In this document: in pieces, positions 1 through 7,194 of the stretch
How positions within the stretch are numbered: position 1 is the first letter of the stretch
How the letters are laid out: the number at the start of each line of letters is the position of its first letter
From: Gammaproteobacteria bacterium
Lineage (GTDB): Bacteria > Pseudomonadota > Gammaproteobacteria > Steroidobacterales > JABDKV01
Reading direction: 5' to 3'
Assembly: GCA_029862285.1 (NCBI GenBank)
Contig: JAOTXR010000027.1
Coordinates: 1 to 11,474, forward strand
DNA: 11,474 nt
Notes under the pieces: generated by a model
What the model saw: only the letters and a program-made list of their open reading frames with translations
What the model was told of the DNA's origin: nothing
The model's database searches: none
Translations under genes and position numbers: made by a program

Positions 1-1
1 C

Positions 2-271
2 GGCATTGACGACAGCGCCGACAACTGTTCCATGCGTCACAACCCGGACCAGGTTGATACGGATAACGACGGTTTTGGTAATGCTTGCGATGCAGACTTT
101 AATCAGGACGCGATGGTCGATTTCCACGATGTCTCGATGATGCGGGCCATGTATGATTCGGCGTCTGCATTGGGCGATTTGAATAACGATGGCTGGGTGG
201 ATATCGTCGACCTGAACATCATGAAAAGCCTGTTTCTCACCGCGCCAGGACCGAGTGGTATGGTCAACTGA
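2..271 (+). CDS. 3' end of a secreted protein with TSP3 and dockerin-like repeats (partial)
   Basis: Only the last 89 codons are present; the reading frame is open from the left edge, so the start and main domain lie outside. What is seen: a thrombospondin type-3-like calcium repeat (DNC, then DTDNDGFGNACD), followed by two dockerin-like EF-hand loops (DFNQDAMVDFHDV and DLNNDGWVDIVDL), each followed by a short helix. The protein ends FLTAPGPSGMVN. These families bind calcium and usually sit at the C-terminus of exported proteins. The next gene, a protease, ends in the same order of modules, including PGPSG, so the two are probably handled by the same surface or secretion route (inference). 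The catalytic or binding function cannot be judged. An intrinsic terminator follows 8 bases after the stop codon. Confidence 0.85.
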   Translation, partial: GIDDSADNCSMRHNPDQVDTDNDGFGNACDADFNQDAMVDFHDVSMMRAMYDSASALGDLNNDGWVDIVDLNIMKSLFLTAPGPSGMVN

Positions 272-278
272 CGAGTAT

Positions 279-312
279 GGGCCCGGTCGAAAGACCGGGC
301 CCTCTTTCGTTT
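279..312 (+). terminator. Rho-independent terminator
   Basis: A perfect 10-bp GC-rich stem (279-288 with 293-302) is closed by a GAAA tetraloop and followed by a T-rich tail (TCTTTCGTTT). It lies directly after the partial dockerin gene and probably separates its transcript from the protease gene. Confidence 0.88.
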
Positions 313-346
313 GTGGCCGGCCCGCAATAAAAAAAAAGGCAAAGCC

Positions 347-436
347 ATGTTCAAAAATTATGATTCCGTTACGGTCGAGCGCATTCTGCGGCTGGCTGAA
401 GAAGCGACTGCGACAGACGCGAGGCTATGCACATGA
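347..436 (+). CDS. Putative 29-residue leader ORF coupled to the protease gene
   Basis: A short ORF begins MFKNYDSVTVERIL and ends ATDARLCT. It has a plausible Shine-Dalgarno: AAGG at 336-339, at the end of a nine-A run, 7 bases before the ATG. Its TGA (434-436) overlaps the protease ATG (433-435) as ATGA, the classic arrangement for translational coupling. The peptide is charged, has no signal sequence and could form one amphipathic helix. I do not recognise it. It could be a regulatory leader peptide, a true small protein or chance; the good ribosome site and exact ATGA junction argue against chance. If real, it also supports protease start 433 over 427. Confidence 0.42.
   Translation: MFKNYDSVTVERILRLAEEATATDARLCT
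421..424 (+). promoter_or_regulatory. Ribosome binding site that decides the protease start
   Basis: GAGG lies 8 bases before the ATG at 433 but only 2 bases before the in-frame ATG at 427. Spacing therefore favours 433, which also gives a cleaner signal peptide (MKTALKF). Confidence 0.55.
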
Positions 437-3279
437 AAACTGCACTCAAATTCGGCCTGCTGGCGCTGCTGGCTGCCACTAGCGCGGCAATGGCAATGGA
501 AACGACCGTTTTGTCACCGATCGACCAGCAACGGCTGCTGGCAGACGATGCCAAAGGGAGCGGTCCCATACCGCTTCGTGTCGCGATTAATTATCCGGTG
601 TCAATAAATCCCGTGGCCGAGCATTTTGCCTGGGAGAACGACCGGCACATCTGGCGCCATGCGATAGAAGTGCCGGGCGCAACTGAATTGAGTCTCGGCT
701 TTGATGGCTATGCGCTGCCCCCTGGCGCAGAACTTTACGTGTACGATGAAGCGAAAACCTACGTTCGCGGGCCGTTTACGGCTGCAAAAAACCGCGATCA
801 TGGCGAATTGTGGACACCGGCGGTACCTGGCAGTCGCGCGATAGTGGAACTGAGACTGCCGCGTTTTGTTGATACGGCCGCTGCCAAGGGCCGGAGTTCG
901 GCGCGGGCCGCAGAGCCGCCGGCATTGCGGATCATGCACGTCGGCGCCGGTTACCGCGACCTTTTTGGTCGCGAGGGGAAACCGAACCTGACTCGTCAGC
1001 AGGCCTGTAATATTGACGTTGAATGTCCGCAGGCAGACCCGTGGCGCGATGAATTGCGCAGCGTTGCCCGGTACACAATCGTACTCAGTGGGGGTACTTT
1101 TCTGTGTACGGGTCAATTGGTGATGGATGTACCGGGAACGATGACTCCGTATATGTTGACGGCGAATCATTGCGGTCCCAGCACTACGACCGACCAGACC
1201 ATGGTGTTGTACTGGAATTACGAATCGCCCAACTGCGGTCAGCTGGCCGGTGGACAGCTCAACGACTTCCAGATCGGTACAATCTATCGCGCCAGCCGCG
1301 CCAACGTGGACTTCAGCCTGGTCGAACTCGAGGAAGTTCCCGGGGAATCGTCGCAGGTTTATTTTGCCGGTTGGGATGCGACCGGGAACCAACCGTTTTC
1401 GGGTAGCGTAGGAATACACCATCCAAACGGCGACGAGAAATCCATTTCATTCAATAATGGCGGCGCCGGTTCCGGATCGATATGTATTGCCGGTACTAGC
1501 TGGACCAACGGTTTCTGGTTTGTGAACTGGGAGGAGGGAACCACCGAACCCGGTTCGTCAGGTTCAGCGCTGTGGAACTCTAACAACAAGAAAGTTATCG
1601 GCTATCTGTCGGGCGGGTCTTCTGCCTGTAATGGCGATGAGCCAAATGGCCTCAGTGACTGCTACGGTAAAGTTTCGGCGGCCTGGAACGGCGGTTCGAA
1701 TGACACGCAACGGCTGCAGCCCTGGCTGGACCCCAATGATTCAGGTGTGTTGCAGCGTGATGGCGAAGATCCCAGTGCGGGCGAATGCGGCGACTCGGCC
1801 CTGAACGTTGATGAGATCTGTGACGACGGCAATACTGCCAATGGCGACGGTTGTTCATCGAGTTGCCAGGTCGAGTCTGGCTGGGAATGCGAGCTTCCGG
1901 TCGAACAACGTGGCATCGTCGATGGCAGCTTCGAACTCGGCACGCCGAGTTTAAAGTGGTCTGAGTTTTCTACCAACTATGGCTCGCCGATATGCACCGG
2001 CGGGACCTGTAGTTTCGGCATCGGTAGCGATGGATTGTGGTTCTTGTACTTTGGGCGCGACGTTGACGGCGAAATAGGCTTTGTCGAGCAGAGTATTGTG
2101 ATACCCGGCGATGCAACGACATTGAGCTTCCAGCTGGTGGCGCTAAATTGCGACAGCCCCAGCGATTTCGTGCGTGCAACCATAGACGGTGTCGAAATCA
2201 TTCGCATCGATGGCGACGATCCGGAATGTGGCGGGTTTACCTACATACCGCGGACCGGAAACATTTCCGCGTTTGCAGACAATGACGCGCACCTGTTACG
2301 TATCGAATCCGAGGTGATGGCCGTCAATGGTGGCGAATCTCGCTTCTTCATCGATGAAGTGTCGATAGACGGCACGACGACGGGGCCGGGTGTGCCGGGC
2401 AGTTGCTCGTTGCTACCGGAAGTGTGTGACGCCGAGGATTTCGAATCGCCACTGGCCGGCTGGACTTTGTTCAGTACCGGGGTGAATTTCGAGAACTGGG
2501 GCTCATCGAACGACGGCGTATGCAACAGCAACCCGCAGACACCCGCGGGCAATTTCACGGGCGGTGCCGGGGAGGCGGCGTGTATCGATTCCGATGCGGC
2601 CGGTGCCGGTGCTGTGGATGCGTACCTGTGTGGTCCTGCCATCGACCTGACTTCGGCGTCTTCGCCGGTGTTGAGCTTCCTGCACAATTACCAGATCGAC
2701 GGGGCACCGGATGCGGGTGATTCCCTTACGGTGCTGGTTGGCACCGCGGCGCCGTCCGCGGGGACAGTCGGCAGTTATGACGTGGTGTTCGAGCAGTCGC
2801 TCGACAGCGGCGCGGCTTTCGACACGCCCGGATTCAAAGCCAACCTGGACTTGTCGGCCTATGGTGGCCAGCAGGTTTATGCCTGTTTCCGTTATCGGGC
2901 TGATTTCGACTGGTATGCGCAGATCGATGAATACCGGGTAACGGCGCAGTCGTGCGTCAACGCCGTGGATTCTGACAATGACACGATTGTCAATTCCCTG
3001 GACAATTGCACGTTCGTGGCAAATACCGATCAGCGTGACACCAATGGTGACGGTCTCGGCAATATTTGTGATCCCGATATCTCCAATAACTGTGTGACCG
3101 ACTTTGCCGACGTTGCAGCTGTCAAAACTGCCTTCCTGACCAATCCGGGTTCGGGCAACTGGAATCCGGATGCCGATCTCGATGGCGACAATTTCGTCGG
3201 GTTTCTCGACCTCGCTATCGTGAAGGCGTTTTTCCTTGCGCCGCCAGGACCGAGTGGAGTGCCAAATATCTGCGATTGA
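433..3279 (+). CDS. Secreted lysyl-endopeptidase-like serine protease with Cys-rich, TSP3 and dockerin modules
   Basis: Predicted exported trypsin-fold (S1) protease of 948 residues resembling Achromobacter lysyl endopeptidase. Order seen: signal peptide 1-21 (cut after AMA); propeptide about 22-190; catalytic domain about 191-445, opening ACNIDVECP as in mature lysyl endopeptidase. Triad: H246 (TANHCG), D293 (NVDFSL), S376 (EPGSSGS). D409 in LSDCYG matches the S1-pocket Asp, suggesting cleavage after basic residues; the family's pocket His appears to be Ser (YLSGGSSA). Then a DUF4215/Myxococcus-type Cys-rich repeat 451-486 (ICDDGN, NGDGCSSSC), a beta-sandwich-like module 495-647, a second MAM-like module 665-841, TSP3 repeat 846-882, dockerin-like repeats 883-936 (first loop degenerate), and PPGPSG at 937-942. 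The C-terminal half probably anchors or presents the enzyme (inference). ATG 427 is an alternative start. Substrate unknown; the protease assignment is firm. Confidence 0.93.
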   Translation: MKTALKFGLLALLAATSAAMAMETTVLSPIDQQRLLADDAKGSGPIPLRVAINYPVSINPVAEHFAWENDRHIWRHAIEVPGATELSLGFDGYALPPGAELYVYDEAKTYVRGPFTAAKNRDHGELWTPAVPGSRAIVELRLPRFVDTAAAKGRSSARAAEPPALRIMHVGAGYRDLFGREGKPNLTRQQACNIDVECPQADPWRDELRSVARYTIVLSGGTFLCTGQLVMDVPGTMTPYMLTANHCGPSTTTDQTMVLYWNYESPNCGQLAGGQLNDFQIGTIYRASRANVDFSLVELEEVPGESSQVYFAGWDATGNQPFSGSVGIHHPNGDEKSISFNNGGAGSGSICIAGTSWTNGFWFVNWEEGTTEPGSSGSALWNSNNKKVIGYLSGGSSACNGDEPNGLSDCYGKVSAAWNGGSNDTQRLQPWLDPNDSGVLQRDGEDPSAGECGDSALNVDEICDDGNTANGDGCSSSCQVESGWECELPVEQRGIVDGSFELGTPSLKWSEFSTNYGSPICTGGTCSFGIGSDGLWFLYFGRDVDGEIGFVEQSIVIPGDATTLSFQLVALNCDSPSDFVRATIDGVEIIRIDGDDPECGGFTYIPRTGNISAFADNDAHLLRIESEVMAVNGGESRFFIDEVSIDGTTTGPGVPGSCSLLPEVCDAEDFESPLAGWTLFSTGVNFENWGSSNDGVCNSNPQTPAGNFTGGAGEAACIDSDAAGAGAVDAYLCGPAIDLTSASSPVLSFLHNYQIDGAPDAGDSLTVLVGTAAPSAGTVGSYDVVFEQSLDSGAAFDTPGFKANLDLSAYGGQQVYACFRYRADFDWYAQIDEYRVTAQSCVNAVDSDNDTIVNSLDNCTFVANTDQRDTNGDGLGNICDPDISNNCVTDFADVAAVKTAFLTNPGSGNWNPDADLDGDNFVGFLDLAIVKAFFLAPPGPSGVPNICD

Positions 3280-3283
3280 CCTG

Positions 3284-3301
3284 CCGGTTTAGCTAAACCG
3301 G
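3284..3301. other. Perfect 18-bp palindrome between protease and ATPase genes
   Basis: CCGGTTTAGCTAAACCGG begins 5 bases after the protease stop. It can fold as a 7-bp stem with an AGCT loop, but only GGAATTGCTTT follows, so as a terminator it is weak. The twofold symmetry would also suit a dimeric DNA-binding protein controlling the downstream ATPase gene, 52 bases further on. Either role is inferred. Confidence 0.5.
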
Positions 3302-3352
3302 GGAATTGCTTTAAACTGTTCTCTGGAGAGCGAGTAACGCACCGGAGGTGGC

Positions 3353-4957
3353 GTGGTCAAAGTGTCGTCAGCGGCTTTCCGATCCGTCCCGGATCCGGCG
3401 TTGCTGTATCTGACCGATCAGCATGCGCGTGCGCTGGCCTTTCTGCAGCTGGCGATGCGCAGACCGGGATGTCTTGCGACCATTGTGGGCGAAGACGGGT
3501 GCGGCAAGACCCTGCTCGTCAGTTCCGCGATCAACGATGCCGATGATGACCTGACCGTCATCCAGCTGGACGGTGCCGGCTTGACCGAAGACCAGTTGAT
3601 GCGCGAAACCCTGACCCGGCTACACCCAGTCGAACCCGGTGCCGGTGGCTTGCTGCCCGGTCTGACTACGGTGCGTTCCGCACTGGCGGCGGGTCGTGGG
3701 CTGGTGCTGTTCGTGATCAGCGAAGCGCATCTGTTATCGCAGGAAGTGTTCCAGACCCTGCAGGTAATGTCGCGACCCGAAAAAGGCTGGCGCCGGCGTG
3801 TGAGCGTGGCGCTGATCGGGCAGCAGGGCCTGGAAACATTGCTGTATACCATCGGCTGGAACGAACTTATAGACTGGAAGGTCCTGATGGCGCGATTGCC
3901 GCCACTGGGACCGCAGGACACGACCGGCTACATTCGTCACCGCCTGAGTATTGCCGGTCTGGATAACCCGGACAGCGTTTTCGAGAGCGACAGTTATCGC
4001 GTGATACATCGTCTCTCCGGTGGTGTGCCCGCCAGGATCAATGAGCTGTGCGACAAGGCGCTGGATATCAGCCGCGAGGCCCGGTCCGGTCTGGTCGGCG
4101 CGGGGCAGGTCCGGGCCGCGGCCCGGGCGCTGGAATGGCCCGGTGCGGAGCAGGACGGCGTGGTATCGCTGAGTGAAGCAACTGCGAAGCCGACAATTAC
4201 CTTGTCGCGCGACGGTGAAGTCCAGGGCATCTATCCGCTGGAAGTCGAGCGCACACTGATCGGGCGTGACGCCGACAATGAGATACCGATCGACAGTCCC
4301 TTTGTCAGCCGGCATCACGCATTGATCGTGCGGGACGAACGTGGATTCTGGCTTTCCGATATCAACAGCACCAATGGGACCTTTCTAAACGGCGAGCGGG
4401 TCTCCGATCAGACGCGTCTCAGTGCCGGCGACCATATCCGGGCAGGTCGGCATGAACTGGTGATCAGCATGCCGGCGGAAAGCGTTACCCGGTTACAGGG
4501 CACCGCGCGCCTGGGTGACAACATGCGGGAAACGGTGGTCGATGAAGAGGCACACGATAATCCGCGAGTTGCGTTGTCGCTGATCGATGAAGAACTGGCG
4601 GTTCATCCCGACAAGATCGAGTTGCAGTTCGAACGTGGTTGTTTGCTGACGGATCTGGGTCGCAAAGAGGAGGCGATCAGTGTCTTTGACCAGCTTGTGC
4701 GCAATCATGCCGGCGTTCCCGAGGTGCATAACAACCTCGCCGTGCTGCTGGCGGAGCGGGGTGACTTGCTGCAGGCGCGGGCCGAGCTCGAGAAGGCGGT
4801 GCGACTGGCTCCCGCGTACACCTGTGCGCACGAGAACCTGGGCGATATCTATTTACAGCTTGCCACTGAGGAATTCGGGGCGGCGGCCGACAATAGCGAT
4901 GACAAAGAGTCGTACCAAAAGAAGATCGCCGGGATCACGCGTCTGCTCCGCACCTGA
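3353..4957 (+). CDS. ExeA/GspA-type AAA ATPase fused to an FHA domain and TPRs
   Basis: Predicted 534-residue cytoplasmic protein. Residues about 8-255 match the ExeA/GspA/MshM-type ATPases of secretion and pilus loci: the opening FRSVPDPALLYLTDQHARAL, Walker A GEDGCGKT (46-53), a Walker-B-like strand LVLFVISEAH (117-126), VALIGQQGLE, YIRHRL and RLSGGVPARINELCDKAL. The Walker B Asp is replaced by Ser (ISEA), so hydrolysis may be altered. An FHA domain follows (about 295-370) with binding residues in place: G304-R305, S319-R-H-H322 and N341-G342; FHA domains bind phosphothreonine. Residues about 395-515 contain tetratricopeptide repeats (AISVFDQLVRNHAGVPEVHN, then ARAELEKAVRLAPAY). The GTG start has GGAGG 4 bases upstream. 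The PEP-CTERM/exosortase-linked ATPases belong to this broad family, and PEP-CTERM proteins occur nearby, but a direct link is inference. No other secretion gene adjoins it. Confidence 0.88.
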   Translation: MVKVSSAAFRSVPDPALLYLTDQHARALAFLQLAMRRPGCLATIVGEDGCGKTLLVSSAINDADDDLTVIQLDGAGLTEDQLMRETLTRLHPVEPGAGGLLPGLTTVRSALAAGRGLVLFVISEAHLLSQEVFQTLQVMSRPEKGWRRRVSVALIGQQGLETLLYTIGWNELIDWKVLMARLPPLGPQDTTGYIRHRLSIAGLDNPDSVFESDSYRVIHRLSGGVPARINELCDKALDISREARSGLVGAGQVRAAARALEWPGAEQDGVVSLSEATAKPTITLSRDGEVQGIYPLEVERTLIGRDADNEIPIDSPFVSRHHALIVRDERGFWLSDINSTNGTFLNGERVSDQTRLSAGDHIRAGRHELVISMPAESVTRLQGTARLGDNMRETVVDEEAHDNPRVALSLIDEELAVHPDKIELQFERGCLLTDLGRKEEAISVFDQLVRNHAGVPEVHNNLAVLLAERGDLLQARAELEKAVRLAPAYTCAHENLGDIYLQLATEEFGAAADNSDDKESYQKKIAGITRLLRT

Positions 4958-5047
4958 GCTAGTTTCTCGAATAACTACTTAACACATTGTTTTAAGAGCT
5001 TTTTAGACCCACTTGAAAACCCATGGTAACAACGCCATCTTAAGGCT

Positions 5048-5320
5048 GTGACGCAACAACGCCTTAATGGTCCCGGTCCCGGCCTCCTCACCCGGGTGAT
5101 TGCCGCCCTTGTTGGGGCCGTCATGCTCGTGGGGCTGTTTTTCGCCGGACTGGTCGCCTGGGTCCTGCTGGCCGGGGTGTTGCTGGTTGGTGGCGTGGCC
5201 ATGTCCATTTGGCTATGGCGGGAACGCCGGCGTTTCGAGAAATTCCGGCGCCAGCGGGACGATGGCTTCATCGAAGTGGAGTATGAAGTACTAAACGAGA
5301 GAGAGTCGCCGCCTGATTAA
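5048..5320 (+). CDS. Small inner-membrane protein of unknown function
   Basis: 90 residues. A short polar N-terminus is followed by a long hydrophobic stretch (about 17-57) that could form one long or two short membrane helices. Then comes a strongly basic segment (WLWRERRRFEKFRRQR), consistent with the cytoplasmic face, and an acidic tail containing GFIEVEYEVL. I do not recognise the family. The only in-frame start that keeps both hydrophobic parts is GTG at 5048, with a poor ribosome site (TAAGG only 2 bases upstream). The stop is interlocked with that of the convergent DUF427 gene. The clear membrane and charge pattern makes it more likely a gene than chance. Confidence 0.65.
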   Translation: MTQQRLNGPGPGLLTRVIAALVGAVMLVGLFFAGLVAWVLLAGVLLVGGVAMSIWLWRERRRFEKFRRQRDDGFIEVEYEVLNERESPPD

Positions 5321-5598
5321 TTGGTCGTGACACCGCGCCAGAAGGCAACGCGATCACGAATCTGCGCCGCGGCTTCCGCCGGTTCCGCGTAATACCAGGC
5401 AGCCGCCGCATTGCGTTGGCCGTCGACCACTACATCGTAATAACTGGCCGTTCCTTTCCAGGGGCAGTGGGTTTGTTTGTCGCTGGCTTCGAAGAACTGG
5501 CGTTTCAGGCTGTCTGCCGGAAAGTACAGATTGCCTTCCAGCTTGATCACGTCATCGCTTTCGGCAATAACAGTACCGTTCCAAATTGCCTGGGCCAT
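5317..5598 (-). CDS. DUF427 domain-containing protein
   Basis: 93 residues, a complete single-domain DUF427 protein. Family signatures seen in order: a beta-strand opening AIWNGTVIAESDDVI, YFPADSL, the core THCPWKGTASYYDV, and AAWYYAEP with a C-terminal FWRGV. The family is small, widespread and cytosolic; its biochemical role is not established. The start is supported by AGGAG 5 bases upstream. The gene lies 15 bases after the trmH stop on the same strand, so the two are probably co-transcribed. Its stop codon shares the bases TTAA with the stop of the convergent membrane-protein gene. Confidence 0.92.
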   Translation of the reverse strand: MAQAIWNGTVIAESDDVIKLEGNLYFPADSLKRQFFEASDKQTHCPWKGTASYYDVVVDGQRNAAAAWYYAEPAEAAAQIRDRVAFWRGVTTN

Positions 5599-5613
5599 TA
5601 TTGCTCCTGCTTG

Positions 5614-6303
5614 TTAGCGTGACTGGCTGGAGTCCCGGACTTCAGCGCGGGCAAATGGATTTTCCAGCAAATTCCCGTCATCGTCGAGCGCGGGATAGGG
5701 GAGACCCAGCTGGCGGCAGCGACGGGCGATACCCGGGTGGGTCCAGTCAAAGAGCAGGCGCTGGTAGGTCAGCGGGTCCAGGCGAGAGCTTTCATAGTAG
5801 CCGACGGCTTCGCGTTGCCGCATCGCCTCGTACAAGACCAGCGCTGCGGCGACGGACACGTTGAGCGATCTGACCTGCCCGTGCATCGGCACCGTGATGT
5901 GCCTGTCGGCGGCAACTGCGGCGGTCGCGCTGACGCCCCATAATTCGCCACCGAGCACAATGGCGGACGGCCGGGTGTAGTCGACATCGCGAAAATCCAC
6001 CGCGTGTCGCGACTGGTGGGCCGCCAATATTTGAAAACCCTGGTCACGCAGCTCGTCGCAAACCGCGGCCATCGACTGGTGACGTTTCAGTGGCAGCCAT
6101 TTTCCCGAGCCGGCGGCGACCATGTGGTGACGTCGGATGAGCTGCTCGGACACAGCATGCATTTGCAGCACGCCGACCGCATCACAGGTGCGTCGTAACG
6201 CGGCGAGGTTCTGGGGGTTTCGCGCGTTCTCGGCGACTAGCGTCAGATCCGGCTGACGTCGCTGTAATACCTGTTTGAGTTTTGCGAAACGCTCAGGGGT
6301 CAT
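5614..6303 (-). CDS. trmH: tRNA (guanosine(18)-2'-O)-methyltransferase TrmH
   Basis: 229 residues, the same length as E. coli TrmH and closely alignable from MTPERFAKLKQVLQRRQPDL onward. It is a SPOUT-class, SAM-dependent enzyme that methylates the 2'-O of G18 in the tRNA D-loop. Seen motifs: NPQNLAALRRTCDAVG (29-44, with R38 at the conserved catalytic Arg position), VDFRDVDYTRP, the SAM-knot segment IVLGGELWGVS (115-125) and PMHGQVRSLNVSVAAAL (139-155), which carries the conserved Asn. The frame extends 16 codons further upstream, but the E. coli alignment sets the start at 6303. No good Shine-Dalgarno is seen. It is the first gene of a two-gene unit with the DUF427 gene and starts 22 bases from the divergent yjbQ. 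Confidence 0.96.
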   Translation of the reverse strand: MTPERFAKLKQVLQRRQPDLTLVAENARNPQNLAALRRTCDAVGVLQMHAVSEQLIRRHHMVAAGSGKWLPLKRHQSMAAVCDELRDQGFQILAAHQSRHAVDFRDVDYTRPSAIVLGGELWGVSATAAVAADRHITVPMHGQVRSLNVSVAAALVLYEAMRQREAVGYYESSRLDPLTYQRLLFDWTHPGIARRCRQLGLPYPALDDDGNLLENPFARAEVRDSSQSR

Positions 6304-6325
6304 CACACGGTGTAGACTGCAATCC

Positions 6326-6739
6326 ATGATCCGGCAGGAAAAAATAAGCATTCGGACCGGCGGTCGCGGTACGACCGATGTGACCGGCGAGATCCAGGCA
6401 ATGGTGCAAAAAACCGGTGTGCAAACCGGTCTGTGCCATGTCTTTTTGCATCACACCAGCGCCTCGCTGATGCTTTGCGAGAATGCCGATCCCAGTGTCC
6501 GCCGCGATCTCGAGACTTTCATGACCCAACTTGCGCCGGACGGCGACCCGATGTTTGAGCATACAGCGGAAGGCCCGGACGATATGCCGGCACACGTGCG
6601 TTCGGTATTGACCAGCAACCATCTGAGTATTCCGGTCAGTAACGGCCGTTGTGCGCTCGGTACCTGGCAGGGTATCTATCTGTGGGAGCACCGGCACCAG
6701 TCCCATACCCGTAGCTTGACCGTGTCCATCCAGGATTAA
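6326..6739 (+). CDS. yjbQ: YjbQ family protein (UPF0047, secondary thiamine-phosphate synthase)
   Basis: 137 residues, close to E. coli YjbQ in length. Conserved motifs: HHTSASL (42-48), FEHTAEGPDDMPAH (77-90) and GTWQGIYLWEHR (112-123). Members can weakly provide thiamine-phosphate synthase activity, and databases name the family accordingly; the main physiological role is unsettled. The conserved His and acidic residues are those thought to form the active site. The start at 6326 matches family length; upstream in-frame codons overlap trmH and are unlikely to be used. No clear ribosome site is seen. The stop overlaps that of the convergent peroxiredoxin gene in TTAA. Confidence 0.95.
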   Translation: MIRQEKISIRTGGRGTTDVTGEIQAMVQKTGVQTGLCHVFLHHTSASLMLCENADPSVRRDLETFMTQLAPDGDPMFEHTAEGPDDMPAHVRSVLTSNHLSIPVSNGRCALGTWQGIYLWEHRHQSHTRSLTVSIQD

Positions 6740-7194
6740 CCATCGGCCGCGCGTTGTGCCGCGCGACGGAAGAATTCGTCGTGACGATCGATGCGAAAAT
6801 CTGCCAGCACCGCATCGATTATCCTGCTGTCTTTGCCGATCAGAAAACTGCCGCGACGCACGCCAAAACCCAGCGGGCCGTCGACATCGTAGGCCTTGAT
6901 GGCGTTCTTGCCGGTATCGGCCAGCAGGGTGAAACCCAGTTTGTGCTTGTCGGCAAAACGCTGGTGACTGGCGCTGTCCTGGGGACTTACGCCCACCACA
7001 CGTAAACCGCTCGCGAGCAGATCGTCCTGCATGTCGCGCAGGCTGCACGCTTCTTTCGTGCAACCCGGCGTAAAGTCGGCCGGATAGAAATACAGGATCA
7101 GCGGGCCGTCTTCGAGGAGGGCGCCTAGGCTGACGGTATTGCCGTCCTGGTCGGGCAGACTGAAATCCGGTGCCGTGCTGCCGGGTGCAAGCAT
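6736..7194 (-). CDS. Peroxiredoxin, BCP/PrxQ type
   Basis: 152 residues with a thioredoxin fold, reducing hydrogen peroxide or organic hydroperoxides with thiol electrons. The active-site loop YPADFTPGCTKEAC holds the peroxidatic C45 and, five residues on, C50; this spacing is typical of the atypical 2-Cys BCP (thioredoxin-dependent thiol peroxidase) group. The opening PGSTAPDFSLPDQDG and RVVGVSPQD are also family features. The start has a strong AAGGAG upstream, and its ATG overlaps the stop of the acetyltransferase gene (TAATG), so the two form a translationally coupled operon. Probably cytosolic; there is no signal peptide. Confidence 0.95.
   Translation of the reverse strand: MLAPGSTAPDFSLPDQDGNTVSLGALLEDGPLILYFYPADFTPGCTKEACSLRDMQDDLLASGLRVVGVSPQDSASHQRFADKHKLGFTLLADTGKNAIKAYDVDGPLGFGVRRGSFLIGKDSRIIDAVLADFRIDRHDEFFRRAAQRAADG

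Noticed and set aside
601..1422. Minus-strand 273-residue open frame opposite the protease
   Set aside because: Shadow of the protease gene; Arg/His-rich, with no domain or ribosome site.
2241..2687. Minus-strand 148-residue open frame
   Set aside because: Opposite the MAM-like region of the protease; low-complexity Ser/Pro/Ala sequence.
3418..4318. Minus-strand open frames of 167 and 194 residues
   Set aside because: Antisense to the ExeA-like domain, whose motifs are unmistakable on the plus strand.
6293..7063. Minus-strand 256-residue open frame
   Set aside because: Overlaps both yjbQ and the peroxiredoxin gene in the wrong frames; Arg-rich artefact of GC-rich DNA.
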